From Symbiodinium natans (Eukaryota > Sar > Dinophyceae > Suessiales > Symbiodiniaceae): 64,000 nucleotides of DNA. The notes beneath the pieces are model-generated. The model was not told where the DNA came from, did not search any database, and saw only the letters and a list, made by a program, of their open reading frames with translations. Below, piece by piece: positions 51,660 to 62,871 of this stretch. Position numbers and translations under genes: made by a program. Numbering within the stretch: the stretch's first letter is position 1; each line of letters begins with the position of its first letter. The DNA lies in assembly GCA_905221605.1 (NCBI GenBank), contig CAJNDS010000114.1:520355-584354 (forward strand). The letters run 5' to 3'.

Positions 51660-52785
51660 CTTAAATGCCCTCTAGGTTTAAATGCCTAAGTCTTAAACCC
51701 CAAACCTTTAAACCTTCATCCTATGGGGTTTGAAGGTCAAGGGTTTAGGCTTGATTGCCGAGGGCTTTAGGGTCCTGACCCTAGAGGGTTTAGGGTTAAG
51801 GAATAGATGCGTAAACCTTAAACCCTTAAGGTTTAAACTCTATGGGCTTAGGGGGCTTAGGTTTTTTTAAACCCTAAGCCTTAAACCTTCACACTACAGA
51901 GTTTAGAGGTGTTAAGGGTGACAAATTGATTACATACTTAGCTTTAAATGCCTGAATCTTAAACCCCAAACCTTTAAACCTTAACCCTATAGGGTTTAAA
52001 GGTTAAGGGCTTAGTGTTAATCGCTGGCTTAGGTTTAAATGTCTGAATCTTAAACCCTAAAACTTTAAACCTTCACCCTATAGGGTTTAAAGGTTAAGGG
52101 TTTAGGTTGAATCGTCAGCTTGGATTTAAATGTCTAAGTAAAGAATCCTAAACCTTTAAATCTCATCCCTATGGGGTTTAAGGTTAAGGGTTCAATATGA
52201 ACTGCCGGCATAGGTCTAAATACCTAAACCTTAAACTTAAACCCTAAACCTTTAAATATCTTAACCCTATAGGGTTTAAAGGTTAGAGGCTTGGCGTAAA
52301 TTGCCGGAATAGGTTTAAATGCCTAAATCTTAAGCCCGAAACCTTTAAACCTTAGCCCAACAGGGTTTAAAGGTTAAGGGTTTAAAATTAGTTGCAGGCT
52401 TAATTAGGTTTAAATGCCTACATCTTATATCCTAAACCTTTAAAAATCTTAACCCTATAGGGTTTAAAGGTTAAGGGCTTGGCTACAGGTTTAAATGGCT
52501 AAATATTAAACCCTAAGCCTCTAAACTTTAACCCTACAGGGTTTAAAGGTTAAGGGTTTAAAATTAGTTGCAGGCTTAGGTTTAAATGCCTACATCTTAA
52601 ACCCTAAACCTGTAAAAATCTCAACCCGATAGAATTTAAAGGTTAAGGGCTTAGCTTTAATTACCGGCATAGGTTCAAATGCCTAAATCTTAAACCCTTA
52701 ACCTTTAAACCTTAACCCTACAGGGTTTAAAGGTTAAGTTTTTTTTTTGCAGGCTTAGGTTTAAATGCCTAGATCTTAAATTATA
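51660..52785. repeat. Degenerate 90-bp minisatellite with internal palindrome
   Basis: About eleven units begin GGTTTAAATGCCTAAATCTT, at roughly 51945, 52030, 52119, 52212, 52312, 52408, 52487, 52579, 52672 and 52759, 79-100 bp apart. Each contains CCTTTAAACC, AACCCTATAGGGTTTAAAGG and TTAAGGG, so each unit can fold. The words resemble diverged telomere repeats. Units left of 51900 are poorly preserved. Confidence 0.85.
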
Positions 52786-53226
52786 AACAAAAGCCAACAG
52801 AAAGAAAAACCCTCCGTGCGTGTGTGAGAGGGTGAATTAAGGAATACAGTCAAAAATCCGGTCACCGGAAAATCACCAGACAGCATAGGTTTTATCGGTA
52901 TTTGCGGTACTTTTGCAAAGATCAAGGCCCGCGGTGGGTCCATTGGGGGGGGGTGACCATATATATATATATGTGTACATGTATATCGATATGTATATGT
53001 ATACGTATATGTATATGTACATGTGTACATGTATGTGGTGTTATAATATATATATATATACAAAATGTTAAATCATATTATGTCATGTGATATTACTATA
53101 TTGCCTCAGAATTCATACACAACCTTATGTCTCGTAGCGAAGATGAAAGTTGCGAGGCCTCCTTGAAGAAACTGGCGGCGCCGGGGATCGCCAAGCACGC
53201 GGCCAAACTGAAGAAGGCACTGTGTT

Positions 53227-53298
53227 TGGGTTTAGGGTTTAGGGTTTAGGGTTCAGGGTTTAGGGTTTAGGGATGTTTAGGGTTTAGGGTTTAGGGTT
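53227..53298 (+). repeat. TTTAGGG array
   Basis: About nine units with one GATGTTTAGGG. Confidence 0.9.
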
Positions 53299-53299
53299 T

Positions 53300-54767
53300 G
53301 TCTTGATTTATATAAGCCTTTTTTGGGTCTTTGGCAACAAAGCATGTGATACAGTTTACATAAGGGGAACGGAAGGAGCAGCTTTGCCAGGTCACAGCCT
53401 CTGAGATGTCACCGACACAAGTCCTAAGCCTGAAACCTGTTGGCACTGACGGCTTACTGCCGGTTAGCAGGGAAAGATTGAACAGTAGTACTAGCAAGAA
53501 GCAGGGTAAGATTAGAAAATCGTCATGCAAGTACCCCAAAGCTGACGCGTTCTTCATGCCTTATGAGTCATGAGAAGAGGCCTGGCCAGAGTGGGGGAAG
53601 ATGGCCAGCGGAGTGCCGGTGCCGGGCGCTGGACTCGTCCTCCGAGAGTGCTTGCTGCGCAGCCCCCAGTTTCCCTCTCTCTCTCTCACTCTGTTCTTAA
53701 AAGTTTGTTTAAGTTAGCAGGAGTACTGCTCAGCTTATACTTGTATATCGAACATATAACGTTAAGTAGTTGTGAAGCCTTGAAACGCTTAAATGGATAA
53801 AAAGACCCGACCACTGCGCCAAGGCATCCGGGCAAGTAGGCGAAGAACGGTGTGGGTGGAAAGCGTTCGGGTTCGTGGTTACTCACGAGAATGCACAAAC
53901 ACACACAGAGACATGGACACACACACACACACACACGCGCGCGGTTGCACGCGAACTGGTTTGCACTTGACTCTGCGAGTGCAACTGCAAATCCACATCG
54001 TCATTCGTGATCATTCGGACTCAGCATGCATCGTTCAAGATGCTCTGCTCAGTAGAAAGAGCAGGTTGTTGAGAATGTGACTCAACATTATTGATTTTTC
54101 TGAGTATAGCTCAGATAGACAGGTCAGATACATAGATTGCTTTTTGGACATGTTGAAATCGTTATTCTTCAAATAATCCCGCAACTTCCGACACATGCTG
54201 TCCACTCGGCGGACTTCAGTGCAAGTTGTTTGGAGAGATTTCAGATGGACTAACTGTCGCGAATGCATTAGGCAGAGCAAGGTGACATTGTGAGTATTCA
54301 GTCATTGGTGTGTAGAACACTTCAGTTTACGTGGGCGTTGCTCTAAACCCCCGCCTGTTGACAGTAGATTGAGTCGGCCATACAGATGTTACTGCGATTC
54401 TCCATGTGGGTGGTGCAATGCTTGTAGTACGGGTGATAGTCCATGCATTGTGCTTGTCATGCAGAGAAGCCTTGCCTGTCTCGCGCGAGTGTGAGAGTCG
54501 TAAACGAAACACAGGTTTTGTGTTCCCGGCTGCTTCACGCCCCCACGTCCGCCGCACAAGGTTTAGGTTTGTGGGCTTAGAGTTGAGTCCGTCACCCCTT
54601 TCCCCCCCAAGAAAAACCCAAAACCCCTCTCCCCAAATACAACGAGAGCAAAGACACCGAGGTTGAGCTTCGTCCACGCCGCAACAGCTTTGGCACAGCT
54701 CAGCTCAAAACCTTTGTACAACGTTTGGGTCGTCCCTCCGCTGCGCACCTCGGCCGAGGATCTTTAT
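53300..54767. other. Single-copy region, no recognised gene
   Basis: About 1.5 kb without named repeats except a CA run at 53920-53940. Open frames on both strands lack familiar motifs. It could hide exons that need transcript data. Confidence 0.35.
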
Positions 54768-54965
54768 CTGTTGCTTAGTAGGGAATGAGGGAATGAGCAT
54801 ACCCCCTATATCCCCCTATATAAACCCTTTAAGGGATTGTATGTGCCTTATATCCCCCTATATATACCCGTAAGGGATTATACATGCCCTATATCCGCCT
54901 ACATATACCCTTTGAGGGATTCGATGGGGTACCTCAATTCCTTCATTCTCTACGAACCAACAGTA
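54768..54965. mobile_element. F5 element with triplicated interior
   Basis: Length is about 198 bp because the TATATCCCCCTATATAAACC then CTTTAAGGGATT unit occurs three times between normal ends (TAGTAGGGAATGAGGGAATG and CATTCTCTACGAACCAACAG). Confidence 0.75.
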
Positions 54966-54989
54966 AGAGGAGGTTCTATTTTGGAACCT

Positions 54990-55340
54990 TGGAGAGGCTC
55001 TCACCTTATATACATATTCCCCTATATATGTATATGTATATATATATATATTATTATGTATATATAAACATCTATGTATATATATATATCTATGTATATA
55101 TACACATAGAGTCGACATAGAGGAGATATTGTATGTTATAATTTTACATATTTACATGTGCGTGCATACATGCATGCATACATACATGCATACATATACA
55201 TAGACATAGACATAAACATAGACATAGACATAGACATAGACATATACATATACATACATATACAGATCCATATACATGTACATATACATGTACATATACC
55301 TATATACATTTTTTTACATATATATATATATATAGGGAAA
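54990..55340. repeat. AT-rich microsatellite cluster
   Basis: TATATG, CATACATG and ACATAGACATAG runs follow one another with no gene. Similar runs lie at 50141-50262, 53040-53062, 56186-56230 and 63000-63150. Confidence 0.9.
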
Positions 55341-56189
55341 AAACAGCACGGCGCATGGCCCTTCTCGTGCGCTTGCCAGCCGAAACGCGATTCCTTGAAA
55401 GTCCTCGTCGAACCCTCGTGAAATCATGATGCTGCAGAGTACTGCTCCCTACGACCTCCTAAAAACCAAACCCTCCTAAACCCTAAACCCTATTTGAAAC
55501 CCTAAACCCTAAACCCCACTTCCAGGTGAGGGCCTCGTCCTCGCCATCGTGCTCTTCGGCTCCAAGCATCCTATGGCCCTGAGGCCGTTAGGGTTTAGGG
55601 TTTAGGGTTTTCGGGGGCATGCAAGGTCCCACCCACCCCCGCAGCTACTGCTGCCAAAACTAGAACCATGGCAAGTGCGTGGAACGCATCAGCGAGACCC
55701 CCTGATACTTCCTGCACCTATTGGCCTTAAACCTCTGCAAGCCCACAGACACCCTCACAGCACCCTCAGCAGCTCAAAGTTTTTCAGAACGGCTTAGCCT
55801 GTACCCCTGCCCGAAATGGTCAGGCTCATCCACGCCTGCCAGCGGGCACAGGCCCCGGATCCAGAGCCGTCCCCGACGCCACGCAGCCGAGACCCCGGCC
55901 GCCTGGCCCAGCCGAGGCTGCCTCCGGTCTTTGGGTTTAGGGTTTAGGGTTTAGGGTTTGAGTTTTGTGAAGGATGGGGAAGGGGAGGGGGCTTCAGGGT
56001 CTCAGCTGCGCGCCGTCCGAAAGGTGCCGCGCGCCGGCCGAGCCCACGAAGCCGCAGCCGAAGCCGCCAAAATCGGCGGCGAAGGCGAGGCCAAAGCGCT
56101 CCTGGGCATCATATAAAGCCGGGTTTATACTTTAATCATTGGTGAGTGCATATCAAGAACAACAAATGTATAAATCAATAAATAAATAA

Positions 56190-56232
<43 letters not shown>

Positions 56233-56453
56233 GAATGTACTTCATATGGGCGCTCATGTTCTTTCCGGTGGCCATCTTATGTAAGGCCCGGCGCTATCTG
56301 AGTATCTGAGCCATCATCTGAGTCATCTGAGTCATCCGAGTATCTGAGGCCCGCCCATGAAAGGCCGCACGTGCCCAGCCTGGAATGCCGGGTCGGGCTT
56401 GCAGCCGGAAAAGGTTGAACAAATGCATTCGGTGGGTCCGGGCCTGAGCACTC

Positions 56454-56562
56454 CCTACTATTTGCTTAAGAGAACCCCTAAAAAGCAAATACCATGAGAA
56501 TCCCTATATTGCCCTCATAAGGAGGAACATGTTTTGGTTGGTTTTTTTAAGCAAGTAGTATT
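56454..56562. mobile_element. F8 palindromic element, second copy
   Basis: The ends are CTACTATTTGCTTAAGAGAA and TTTTTTAAGCAAGTAGTA. It abuts an F2 half element on the right, the same neighbour family as the copy at 40466. Confidence 0.75.
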
Positions 56563-56625
56563 GGGATGTTTCCCCTTATACTAACAGGCCTTGATAAAGA
56601 TTACAATAGGGGGTGCTCAAATTCT
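56563..56625. mobile_element. F2 element, left half only
   Basis: GGGATGTTTCCCCTTATACT and ATAAAGATTACAATAGGGGG are present, with no right arm. It overlaps the right end of an F8 element. Confidence 0.6.
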
Positions 56626-56745
56626 TTTTAGTAGCTACGAGCAGTGCGTGCCATCTCCATCTCTTTCAGCAACGTCCAGCAAGGTCACGTTCCGAAGGCC
56701 AGCGGCCCGGCACAGCCCACCATGCTCCAATGTGTTATGCTGATG

Positions 56746-56837
56746 GTTTAGGGTTTAGGGTTTAGGGTTTAGGGTTTAGGGTTTAGGGTTTAGGGTTTAG
56801 GGTTTAGGGTTTAGGGTTTAGGGTTTAGGGTTTAGGG
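56746..56837 (+). repeat. TTTAGGG array
   Basis: Thirteen perfect units. Confidence 0.95.
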
Positions 56838-56916
56838 AGCAGCATGGACAAGGTGCCTGGCACAGCGCTGGGCTTGGATGGAGGAGCTCCCAGCATGAAA
56901 CAACACTTGTTGGATT

Positions 56917-57085
56917 GGGTTTAGGGTTTAGGGTTTAGGATTTAGGGTTTAGGGTTTAGGGTTTAGGGTTTAGGGTTTAGGGTTTAGGAGTTAGGGTTTG
57001 GGGTTTAGGGTTTAGGGTTTCGCGTTTAGGGTTTAGGGTTTAGGGTTAAGGGTGAAGGGTTCAGGGTTTAGGGTTTAGGGTTTTG
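56917..57085 (+). repeat. Long TTTAGGG array with variants
   Basis: It includes TTTAGGA, TTTAGGAGTTAGGG and TTTCGCG units. Confidence 0.9.
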
Positions 57086-57165
57086 CTCGCTGAGCAGGAG
57101 CAGAATACATGCAGACTCAGTCTGTTCGGAGACACAGCGATTCGAGGCTCCTTGCCCTCTGTCCG

Positions 57166-57278
57166 GGCTGGCTGAGGGAATGAGGTTCCCTATATCCCCC
57201 AAAATACACCCGTTAAATACACCCGTTAAGGGAAAATATAGGGTACCTCATTCCCTCATTCCCTACCAACCAACAGTA
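57166..57278. mobile_element. F5 palindromic element
   Basis: Arms GGGAATGAGGTTCCCTATAT and GGGTACCTCATTCCCTCATT are present, with ACACCCGTTAA duplicated inside. Confidence 0.75.
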
Positions 57279-57284
57279 AGCTTC

Positions 57285-57745
57285 ATGGAACAAAGCGTGT
57301 GTGGCGAAGCCCCAGTCATTGAAGTCTCGCCATCGCTTGGGTTCCGAATCCTGGTTCGTTCTTCCGCGGCCATTTCAGCCGAAAAGTTGCTGCCAGGCAG
57401 ACGCTCTCCCCGGTGCGGCAAGAGTTCTGGACCCGGCGTGAGGGCCAACGGGAGCTCAGGCACATACAACGGCAGGCTCGAAGGGACGGGACAATGTGAT
57501 CTTTGGAGTAGATGTAAACGGACTCGCTGATATCGAGCCCTTCCCCGCAGACGTCAGTCCGATGGTGGACGCAGGAAGCTTCTGAATCTCCTGTGTGGTA
57601 ACACAAGCAAATCCTGTGCAAGCGTGATAGCGCCTGATAGCGCCTGTGCTCAGGCAAATGCCGAAGTGCGCCGAGAGCTTCAACGCCCGCTCTCGTCCGT
57701 CGGCGCCCAAGAGCTCTGATGCTTGCCATCTATAGTAATCTATAG
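57285..57745. other. Unassigned region with long frames on both strands
   Basis: A forward frame (57180-57530) and a reverse frame of 137 codons (57316-57729) overlap. Neither carries a motif I recognise. The region is GC-rich single-copy sequence between an F5 and an F7 element, and is the best place in 55-60 kb for an undetected gene. Confidence 0.25.
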
Positions 57746-57750
57746 TAGAA

Positions 57751-57842
57751 GCCAAGAAGTTGGAAACTCGCCTCAATCCCTAAGAGTAAAGTATAGGGAA
57801 CCCCAGCACTATTTGGCCTTAAAAAGGTTTCCAACTTTTTGG
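57751..57842. mobile_element. F7 palindromic element, second copy
   Basis: The ends are AAGAAGTTGGAAACTCG and GTTTCCAACTTTTTGGGG. It is about 80% identical by eye to 18193-18297 over its whole length, including the flanking GGGTTTACT. Confidence 0.8.
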
Positions 57843-58625
57843 GGTTTACTGTAAGAGCAACCAAACACGACCTGCTCCTTGCCACCACTATCAGCCCATC
57901 GCAGCAGCGGCAGTAGCGGCAGCAGATGGGTGTTAGGGTTTAGGGATTGGGGTTTAGGGTTTGGGGTTTAGAAGAGTTTCGCTGCAGCAGCAAGGGCCAC
58001 AGTTCGCTTGTTGACTGCAGTGACTGCAGGACCCGGCAGTGGGCAGAAGAAGGCCCGTGAGCACATAATTTGCTTTGGGCAGAGCTGAGGAATGTCCCAG
58101 AAACCTCAAATAGAATTGAGCTTGACAAGAACTGTTCGGTGCCCCCCCCCCCCGCCCCTCCCCCCCCGAATATTGAGACGGTTTTGACGACCCGAAATAC
58201 CCATGCTCGTGAATGCCCCCTCGCCCCCCCCCCCCCCAAACCCGAAACCCTAAACCCTAAACCCTAAATCCTAAACCCCCTAAACCCTAAACCCCCCCCC
58301 CCTCGCGCATGCTAGCTTCGGGGCGGAGGCAGCTTGAGCTGGAGGCAGAAGGCCGGCTTTGCCGTTGGAGAGTTCGAGCAATGTTCTGGGTTCAGGGTTT
58401 AGGGTTTGGGGTTTAGGGCTTAGGGTTCAGAGTAGGCTGATGAAGGTGGGTTTAGGGTTTAGGGTTTGGGGTTTAGGGTTTAGGGTTCAGGGTGGGCTTA
58501 GGCAAGCGGGCACGGAACCTGCAAGCCAGTTCAAAGAGAGCAAAAAAGACGCAAACAGAGAGAGATTGCCAGATTCGGCAAAACTCATTCTTCAAGACAG
58601 GCGCCCCCTCCGCGCTCACCCTGTC

Positions 58626-58798
58626 ACATGGGGGTTTCAAAATAGGAGTACCTCTTCGGGGGTTCCACTAATAAGGATTAGTATCTGGGGTATATTGGGG
58701 GTACCCCTACTTGGGAAAATTTCCGCCTGGGTTCCCGAAATAGGTGTACTCTTGCAATGTATACCCCGAGAAGGATACCCCTCTTTTCATAAGCCGCA
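58626..58798. mobile_element. F4 elements, two in tandem
   Basis: GGGGGTTTCAAAATAGGAGTA opens the first unit. The second opens at about 58728 with GGGTTCCCGAAATAGGTGTA and closes with CCCCTCTTTTCATAAGCC. Confidence 0.55.
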
Positions 58799-58865
58799 CA
58801 CGTGGGTGCCATGAGACGATCTACACCATTGTTGCTACCAGTGGCTGAAGTTCAGCAAGCCTCCC

Positions 58866-58926
58866 TAGACCCTAAACCCTAAACCCTAAGCCCTAAGCCC
58901 TAAACCCTAAACCCTAAACCCTAAAC
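58866..58926 (-). repeat. CCCTAAA array with CCCTAAG
   Basis: Eight units; two are CCCTAAG. Confidence 0.9.
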
Positions 58927-59204
58927 TCCCCTAATACGGTCAGTTCCCTTTTTCCTCTGGCCGCGGAATCCGCATTAGCTCCAACAGCTTCCCCAAGCTC
59001 CAGGACTCTGGAACCCTAAACTCCCGGGACCAAGGGTTTAGGGTTTAGGGTTTAAAGCCCGACATCACAAACCCTCGAACTCCCAAGCAGGGCTCAGGGG
59101 GCTCCCAGGCAACGCCTCCCCTCGTTTGAGGGTTTAGGGTTTAGGGTTTAGGGTGTCTAAACTCCCCAAGTCGGGAAGAACTCCTGCAGAGTAAGTCAAC
59201 ACTA

Positions 59205-59415
59205 AACTCAACTTTCAACCCTTCAAACCCTTCCAACCCTTTAAACCCTTCAAACCCTTCAAGCCCTTCGAACCCTTCGAACCATAAACCTAAACCCTTC
59301 GCACCCTAAACCCTAAACCCTAAACCCTAAACCCTAAGCCCTAAGCCCTAAGCCCTAAGCCCTAAGCCCTAAACCCTAAACCCTAAACCCTAAACCCTAA
59401 ACCCTTCAAACCCTA
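59205..59415 (-). repeat. CCCTTCAAA tract and CCCTAAA/CCCTAAG array
   Basis: Six 9-mer CCCTTCAAA-like units (59215-59285) precede five CCCTAAG units framed by CCCTAAA. Confidence 0.85.
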
Positions 59416-59516
59416 AAGCGGGTCGAAAGGCCCACGGCGCGCTTCTGGGACCACATCGACGCCCGCGACGCCTCGCTCCCAAACACCAGAGGGAGGCCCC
59501 GGGATCTTCGGGTATA

Positions 59517-59583
59517 GGGTTTAGGGTTTAGGGTTTAGGGTTTAGAGTTTAGGGTTTAGGGTTTAGGGTTTAGGGTTCAGGGT
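59517..59583 (+). repeat. TTTAGGG array
   Basis: Nine units, one TTTAGAG. Confidence 0.9.
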
Positions 59584-59589
59584 GATACT

Positions 59590-59708
59590 AGTAGGTTCTT
59601 GGTAGGGAGTCAGGGAGTCAGGGAAAAAGGAATCCAGGGCTCTCTTTCATAAGGGACTCTACAGGGTACTGGTACCTAATTCTCTAGTTCTGTACGACGA
59701 AGACCCTG
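59590..59708. mobile_element. F5 element, diverged
   Basis: It starts AGTAGGTTCTTGGTAGGGAG and ends GTACCTAATTCTCTAGTTCT. It directly follows a TTTAGGG array. Confidence 0.6.
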
Positions 59709-59825
59709 AAAGTTTGGTTGAAGGTTTGGAGTTGCGAACCTCTAAGCTCGTAGAATCTCGTAGATCTTTACTCCCCGTGCAGAGTGTCACTGATGGGAGG
59801 GAGCGTGGAGAAAGGGGGCCACAAA

Positions 59826-59886
59826 CTCTAAACCCTAAACCCTAAACCCTAAACCCTAAACCCTAAACCCTAAACCCTAAACCCCC
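59826..59886 (-). repeat. CCCTAAA array
   Basis: Nearly nine perfect units. Confidence 0.95.
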
Positions 59887-59940
59887 CAACGATGTAGCTC
59901 GGGTGCAATTCTAGGCGCATCTTTGCCTTGTCGGAGTCTT

Positions 59941-60010
59941 GGGATGTTCCCCCTTATACTGACAGTCCTTGATAGGGAGTATATAGGGGGGCACTCTAAG
60001 GGAACATCCC
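59941..60010. mobile_element. F2 element, short form
   Basis: The left end is complete and the right end is TAAGGGAACATCCC. The interior arms are reduced, giving 70 bp. Confidence 0.7.
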
Positions 60011-60212
60011 AACTTATAGGGCATACAGCCCTAACCCCTAAACCCTAAACCCTAAACCCGAAACCCTAAACCCTAAACAAGGGGGGACCATCCCCAAATC
60101 GGAGCCTATCAGCTTGGCACCAGGGACGCCGCGGGAGCCCGTTTGGAAGCAGGCTGCACGGGCGCACTCGCGGAGGCACGTACTGTAGAGTCCGTTTTGG
60201 GGGTTCTGCATG

Positions 60213-60274
60213 CAGGGTTTAGGGTTTAGGGTTTAGGGTTTAGGGTTTAGGGTTTAGGGTTTAGGGTTTAGGGT

Positions 60275-60306
<32 letters not shown>

Positions 60307-60365
60307 GGTTAGGGTTGAAGGGGTTCGGGTTTAGGGTTTTTGGCTTGAGGGTTGAGGGTTGAGTG
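60213..60365 (+). repeat. TTTAGGG array passing into TTGAGGG
   Basis: Nine TTTAGGG units are followed by six TTGAGGG units. Confidence 0.9.
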
Positions 60366-60482
60366 TTTATTCCTTCCTAGTCTATGGCCCCCAAAGGGGC
60401 CTTAGTTCAAACCGGCCCAATCATCTGGAGTTGCAGAGCATTGCGGCCAACCTGAAAGCACACCCAGCACCTGCAACTGCAC

Positions 60483-60538
60483 CTAAACCCTAAACCCTAG
60501 ACCCTAAACCCTAAACCCTAAACCCTAAACCCTAAACC
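60483..60538 (-). repeat. CCCTAAA array
   Basis: Eight units, one CCCTAGA. Confidence 0.9.
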
Positions 60539-60539
60539 G

Positions 60540-61355
60540 ACCCTGTACCTTCGGAGAGCCTGGCAGCCAGCTGCTGACAATAGCAGGGGACGCTTGTGTG
60601 GCAGCAGCCGCTAGGTCGTATCGTTGTGGGTTTGACAGTTACGAATACCTTGTTTAAGGGTTATTTTCGGGGAACGAATGACCATCGTGTTATTTCAGGA
60701 GCCTAGGCACGCGCGGCACCTTAACTTGAAGATGTAGAGTCCTCGTAAAATCTGGACCTCCGAAACCTCGAGTTTCCTGCTCATAAGCGTGAGCTTACAA
60801 ACAAAGGTATGGGTGAGTCAGCTCCCAGACTTCCGCCCCAAGCACTAAAAGTCAAGAGTTTAGGCTCTGAAAGAGCCAAGAATTCCACAAACCCTGAAGC
60901 CCAAACGGGTGTCGCTTTGTGGCGGAATTCCGAATTCAGTTCAGCGTGGATTGGCTAGGGGTGCGGGGTTTAAGGGTATAGGGTTCCGAGAAGCATCGGG
61001 AAACGAAATAGTCCGAATCGTCATCAGTGGTGGTTGCAGGATGACCTCGAAACCCTCGATCTCAAACCCTTTGCTCACCGCCAGGGCGGTCTCTTCTGCC
61101 TCAGCGCCAGCCTTAGGAGTGCATGTTGTAAAGAGCCGCTCCGGGTTGCCGAGTTATCTTTGACTTATTCGGTTCTTCTGCTTGCTTGACTTAGTACGGT
61201 TGCTTAGGTTTTTGGTTTAGGGTTTATGTTCATTCGGGGGCCGCGCTCATGGGCGGGCAGCGCAGAACAGTGGTGTCCGGAAAGGCGGGCTCCAAAAAGT
61301 GCGCGGAAACGAAGGCGGAGGGCGGGCCCGAGAAAGCGCGCGCGCGCGCGAATAC
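60540..61355. other. Single-copy region, no recognised gene
   Basis: A forward frame at 60909-61163 and a basic Arg-rich frame at 61226-61453 are open but show no motif. An alternating CG run at 61339-61350 precedes the F9 element. Confidence 0.3.
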
Positions 61356-61357
61356 AC

Positions 61358-61484
61358 TTGGTCATAGTTGTGTATCATTTTACATTTTTAAGGGTACTTA
61401 AACCCAATAAGGAATATTTATGTATATATGTACATATATATATGTTTATTTAATTATATTTTTAACACGATCCCAACCATGAAC
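61358..61484 (+). mobile_element. F9 palindromic element with AT-rich interior
   Basis: It starts TTGGTCATAGTTGTGTATC, carries the family interior AAGGGTACTTAAACCCAAT and ends ATCCCAACCATGAAC. A TATA/TACATA microsatellite expansion near 61417-61462 lengthens the second half. Confidence 0.65.
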
Positions 61485-61991
61485 ACAAACCTCAGACGCG
61501 GGGTCCGAAAAGATGCCCAGTGCCGCCGCACCCGGTTCAACGACGCTGCAGGGCAGCCGCAGATGCTTTATATGCTTGTTTCACAGAGTAGCCAGGGACT
61601 AGGAACGGAGCAATTTCGGAATGTCCACCGAAGAAGTCAAACTCTGTGTTTTTTTCATTCAGAGGGGGGTGTCGAAGTGCACGCCGACTATCCGACCATG
61701 ACGGAGAAAGGGTTAGGGTGGGCGCATCTCCACGCGCCCTCCGTTTGTCCCCGCCGCCCCTTGGTTTCCCCTCTCCCCCGGGCTTAGGGTTCCTGCTGTG
61801 GTTCTTGGTCGGTTTAATTCGTGAGGGGACAAGGGTTTAAGGTTTAAGGGCGCGGGGGTCGAGAACGCGCAGCGCGAATACATGTAGAGAATGTAGAGGT
61901 TTATGGCCTTGAGGGTGTTAGGTTTGTAGACCACGGCCATCGCAACATGCGCGTGTGTCTGTCTGAGCAGACCTCGCGAACGCCCGACTGG

Positions 61992-62086
61992 GTCATTGTT
62001 GAAAGTCATTTACATGTTTACGAGTACTTAGACCCATTAAGGAACAAAAATGGTCATTTTAAGATAGTACCCCAACAATGGTGTAG
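61992..62086 (+). mobile_element. F9 palindromic element, diverged
   Basis: It begins GGGTCATTGTTGAAAG, contains GAGTACTTAGACCCATTAAG and ends CCCCAACAATGGTGTAG. It keeps the outline of the family with many substitutions, so it looks older than the copy in the sulfotransferase gene. Confidence 0.55.
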
Positions 62087-62119
62087 CTCAGATACAAAAA
62101 GTTTTGGGGGTTTAAGGTT

Positions 62120-62212
62120 GGGATGTTCCCCCTTATACTAACAGTCCCTAATGGGGATTATAATAGGGGTACTATAATCCCGGGAGCTGTTAGTACAAGG
62201 GGGGAATATCCC
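62120..62212. mobile_element. F2 element joined to a CCCCAAA array
   Basis: The left end is perfect. The right end is GGGGGGAATATCCC, which runs directly into the CCTAAACCCCAAA array at 62212. Confidence 0.7.
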
Positions 62213-62296
62213 TAAACCCCAAACCCCAAACCCCAAACCCCAATCCCCAAACCCCAAACCCCAAACCCTAAACCCTAAACCCCAAACCCTAAACTT
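62212..62296 (-). repeat. CCCCAAA array
   Basis: Mostly CCCCAAA, joined directly to the right end of an F2 element. Confidence 0.9.
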
Positions 62297-62469
62297 AAAG
62301 TTTTGACGGTTTAAAGTAAGGTGGGCAGACGAGGTTCCTGATGCGTGGGGTGATAGAGAGCCTTAACTGGGCACTGAGGTCCAGTTCGAGCGATGCAAGC
62401 GGCAGGAAGCAGCCTTCAGCCCCAGGTGTAGGGTTTAGGGTTTAGGGTTTAGGGTCTTTACCATCACTG

Positions 62470-62770
62470 CTGGTATCGTCATTCGATGTCATTCGTAACT
62501 GTCATCATTGCCATCATCGTGCGAATTCTCATTTTTGTGCTTGTGCTTATGATTGTGATTGTGGTGGAGATGATGGTGGTTGCTGGGCTGGTTATACGTA
62601 TATTCATAGTTAGTAACAGTTATTGTTATTGTTGCTGTGATTAGCTATTGTTATTGTTCTAGGTATTCATTGTTAGTTGTTATTGTTCTTGCTTTTGATA
62701 TGGCTCTTGTTATTGTAAGTGTTCCTGCGCAAGGGATCGTTCTTGATATGGACGTGGCTAAGGTATTATT
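62470..62770. repeat. TTGTTATTG-like low-complexity tract
   Basis: Irregular GTTATTGTT and GTGATTGTG words run over 300 bp with no convincing gene; the open reverse frame (KARTITTNNEY...) is low complexity. A related ATAATAATCATAA tract lies at 18765-18850. Confidence 0.7.
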
Positions 62771-62835
62771 TTTTTGACTTGAGTTGTGACATTTCTTTGT
62801 CAGCTTAAAGAGCTTCATGACTTTAACTGCTTTGA

Positions 62836-62871
62836 TCAGGGTTGCGGGTTTCATGACACCAAATCCCTGAA
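62836..62871. repeat. Dispersed repeat, first copy
   Basis: TTTCATGACACCAAATCCCT with flanking GGTTGCGGG matches the last 35 bp of the window (63966-64000). The two copies are 1.1 kb apart in direct orientation. Confidence 0.7.

Larger units (their letters stand above)
50243..52980. mobile_element. 2.7-kb composite bounded by inverted repeats
   Basis: The left end (50243-50291) reads TATACATATATATATATATG, then CTCACCCCCCCCC, then AATGGACCCACCGCGG. The right end (52929-52980) is its near-perfect inverse, from CCGCGGTGGGTCCATTGGGG to ATATGTGTACAT. Between them lie a CCAAAAAAA tract, the hairpin cluster and the 90-bp minisatellite, with no gene. It resembles a large non-autonomous element, but I found no target repeat and no second copy. 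Confidence 0.55.

Noticed and set aside
54837-55120. Tyr/Ile-rich frames over the 54.8-55.1 kb region
   Set aside because: They come from a multiplied F5 interior and TATA microsatellites.
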